The position numbers and the translations under genes were made by a program. A stretch of DNA of 64,000 nt, from positions 992,001 to 1,056,000 of the forward strand of contig JAGFBZ010001926.1 in NCBI GenBank assembly GCA_018398805.1. Reading direction: 5' to 3'. This DNA comes from Hirundichthys speculiger. Its lineage: Eukaryota; Chordata; Actinopteri; Beloniformes; Exocoetidae. Below, one piece after another: positions 62,201-64,000 of this stretch. The notes beneath the pieces were generated by a model. That model was not told where the DNA came from. It saw only the letters and a program-made list of their open reading frames with translations, and searched no databases. Position 1 is the stretch's first letter. The number at the start of each line of letters is the position of its first letter.

Positions 62201-64000
62201 ATGATGTCATTATTTGTCCACAAGAGGGATCCAGAAACAGGCAGAGAAGTATCTTGTCCTTGTCAACTAGGAAGCAGCAACATTACTATCTACAGAATCT
62301 AGGCCTTATATAAATAACCCTTCAGCAAGAAAAGAGAATTAGCCTCTTTAGCTTGGCACTAGTAAAAACATTTGTTAACGCTTCCTAAAACCCCAGAGCT
62401 CTTTTAAATTTCCACAGTGAAAAAAAAGTAAGTAGGTACGGGTGCTTAAAAACAACCGTAGACCAGCCACTGCTAGGAAATTAATTAGGGCAATGTTTCG
62501 GAGCTCACGCTCAATAAAGACTGAAGGCTCATCCCTGATTAGTGGCCATTTATAACCTTCACTTAAAGAGGCTTTACTTGCAATCTCATTGGCCTGAGCG
62601 ATTAAAGCGGGGTCTGCTGATGTGTTTCTAGAAAAGATGCAACTGTTGCTTTCAAATCAAGTCAGCTTCACAGACTCCTGTTTCATCATAACAGCTGATT
62701 ATATTATTTTCATTGGCACAGAGAAAATTCAACAAGTCAGAGTTAGAGGTGCACAACTGTACTATAAACTGCAATAACGACTTTTGGTGCTTTGTGCTTT
62801 TTATTACTTCTAGGCATGAGTTGTGCAATGGCTCTCGTGGCTCTTTCAGGGCCCAGCGTTGGGACAGATCAGTGCGTGAGCTCATACAATGCCGCCTTTC
62901 ACTGTGTCCACCACCTCACACACGTCACTCACCAGAATAATGACAGTCTGTGTGTAGCAGGTCACCTCAGCCGGCTTACAGAAACACAAATATTGCCACA
63001 GAGGAACAAAATGCATTACGGACACGTTTTTTTTTTTCTCTCATTTGAACTGAGATGAATTGAATTTCACAGAGCTAGCATGTGAACAGCACTGATGCCT
63101 TAAGCTATGATAACAGAATTAGTGCAGGGGAAGGATTTCTTTCCCATTTGAAGTCAGGCAGAAGTTCTTTAGTTGGCAGAAACAACACCAGGATTTCGGG
63201 GAAGAACGAACTGTGACCCAGGTCTGTAAAATTGAGCTGCCACAGATGCTTTTTCAAAATGCTAAAAATAGATTAGCATTTGTGTACTTTAACGATTAAA
63301 TCAGACTCCCTGCAGTAAAATAAGTGCTCGTGAGATCTTAAAATAAATACAGAATGTTATAAAATGTCATTTGAAAGTCAAAACCCTCCCCTGTGAATGA
63401 GTGTTGATGTCCAGCGTTGTACCTTATTGATATGGACCTGCTGCTGGTACTGTTTCTGTTTCTCCAGAAAGTGCTGGTGTTGCTGCTGGATGACAAGTTG
63501 GGCCAGTGTGTTCTGAGGCAGTGGCGCCGACTGGGTTCTGTTCAAAGGCCGGTGTTTTGGTAGTTTAGGCCGACTGCTGGTGGGGCGATCCTTCATGGCC
63601 AGGGGGGACTGCGGGTGGGGTGACATGGAACCTTGACCTTGGCAAAGAATATAGAACCTCTTATTAGGTTTTCCTGAAACCCTTTTAGAAAAAAATCCTA
63701 AATGTATAAAACTTTGTTTCATTATCAGTGTAAATTATAAATTATTATATAATATGTAACGTTATGCAGTACAAGGGAACATGATGCTCACTGATATATC
63801 ACTGAAACCAGTAACAGCCTTACCAGTGGAAGTCATCTTCTGCTGCCTCATTTGCTCCTTCTGAAGGAGGTGTTGCAGGAGAGCCTGGTGACTCGGGCTC
63901 ACCTTCGACTCCAAGCCTGTCTGAAGGGGCACAGGGCCCAGAAGATGCCCAGGCAGCCCATGTTTGATTTCTGTTGATCTATCTTTCAACCCCAACGCAG
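59203..64000 (-). CDS. hdac9: HDAC9, partial: MEF2-repressor (MITR-like) C-terminal part
   Basis: Three minus-strand exons. Exon A (64000-63824, entering from the right; donor ACTG|GTAAGG): [20 protein letters not shown] and [19 protein letters not shown]. Exon B (63637-63423; acceptor TTGCCAAG, donor AAG|GTACAA): [34 protein letters not shown], then [20 protein letters not shown] and VHINK. Exon C (59538-59203; acceptor TTTTGCAG): [16 protein letters not shown], an acidic stretch, a serine run and [26 protein letters not shown] is a class IIa HDAC 14-3-3-type site. Exon C continues past the usual splice point (LHQ|V) into [11 protein letters not shown] and a stop, the counterpart of the human MITR/HDRP tail (ending FVIKVII as I recall). 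MITR-type products bind MEF2 and recruit other deacetylases but lack the catalytic domain. No catalytic exons were found further left. The gene faces twist1 tail to tail. Confidence 0.92.
59740..61190 (-). mobile_element. Decayed Tc1/mariner-like transposon inside an hdac9 intron
   Basis: Minus-strand frames give [15 protein letters not shown] and DLGCVSSYW (60040-60237), and [20 protein letters not shown] (about 59.88-59.98 kb). These equal the 'VWGCVS...LHICEGTINAERY' and 'WPxxSPDLNPIENxWRIIKRK' stretches of Tc1 transposases. The DDE residues are damaged: the SDES-type motif reads SEES, and QQDNAKPH reads QQNDVKAH. Frames shift repeatedly. The right end carries TTTCTGGCATCAAATTCCAAATT, as in the family's end. 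Same family as the relic at 12.7-13.5 kb. Borders approximate. Confidence 0.7.
61191..62449. other. hdac9 intron, nothing recognised
   Basis: AT-rich intronic sequence between exons B and C. Contains a TTTA run (61208-61230). No exon-like frame on the minus strand. Confidence 0.5.
62450..62645. promoter_or_regulatory. Candidate conserved intronic element in hdac9
   Basis: A repeat-free, higher-complexity block within the exon B-C intron: GGAAATTAATTAGGGCAATG, TTCGGAGCTCACGCTCAATA, CTGATTAGTGGCCATTTATA and TCATTGGCCTGAGCGATTAAAG. It is rich in homeodomain-type TAAT words and a reversed CCAAT box. HDAC9 introns are known to hold TWIST1 enhancers in mammals, so this is a natural candidate, untested. 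Confidence 0.35.
62646..63422. other. hdac9 intron adjoining exon B, nothing recognised
   Basis: No exon or repeat recognised. The plus-strand open frames at 62.71-63.06 kb (for example [18 protein letters not shown]) have no splice context and oppose the gene's strand. Confidence 0.45.

Noticed and set aside
1..64000. CRISPR arrays, bacterial operons, tRNA or rRNA genes
   Set aside because: The sequence is vertebrate nuclear DNA; no regular repeat-spacer array and no tRNA A/B box pair with a cloverleaf was noticed.

Overview
The window is vertebrate nuclear DNA, AT-rich and gene-poor, with spliced genes. It is almost certainly from a teleost fish: the three recognisable single-copy genes are macc1, twist1 and hdac9, the repeats are of types common in teleosts (Tc1-like relics, an 'AGTACTTGAGTAAATG' MITE, L2/CR1-like LINE pieces), and the twist protein is of fish length. 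Gene identities come from protein motifs read by eye; no database search was possible.

Layout. From 1 to about 3.4 kb, minus strand, lies the 5' part of a gene from the teleost C2H2/'samd3-like' multicopy family. It carries a frameshift and a doubtful acceptor, and is invaded by two MITE-type elements. From 6.2 to 11.9 kb, plus strand, is macc1: a CRE/ZNF143-type promoter, a non-coding first exon and four proposed coding exons (853 aa). From 12 to 31 kb is an intergenic desert with decayed Tc1 and LINE copies and a few complex stretches that could be regulatory. At 31.6-33.1 kb, plus strand, is twist1: a CCAAT/TATA promoter, an intact 168-aa bHLH protein and a non-coding 3' exon. From 34 to 57.5 kb is a second desert without convincing exons but with several blocks of high-complexity sequence, suggestive of a regulatory block. 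From 57.5 to 64 kb, minus strand, is the 3' part of hdac9, running off the right edge.

The order and relative orientation macc1 > twist1 > < hdac9 match, as I recall it, the human chromosome 7 HDAC9-TWIST1-...-MACC1 block. The genes recalled as lying between TWIST1 and MACC1 in human (FERD3L, POLR1F/TWISTNB, TMEM196) were not found here.

The most notable observation is that the last hdac9 exon reads through into a short MITR-like tail and stop. I could not find the class IIa deacetylase-domain exons between that stop and twist1. If correct, hdac9 here is fixed as a catalytically silent MITR-type co-repressor. A second observation is a 96-nt, in-frame, GT...AG-bounded segment inside the first large macc1 open frame; removing it restores a human-like protein length. 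All conserved-element calls are inference from sequence texture and need alignment.
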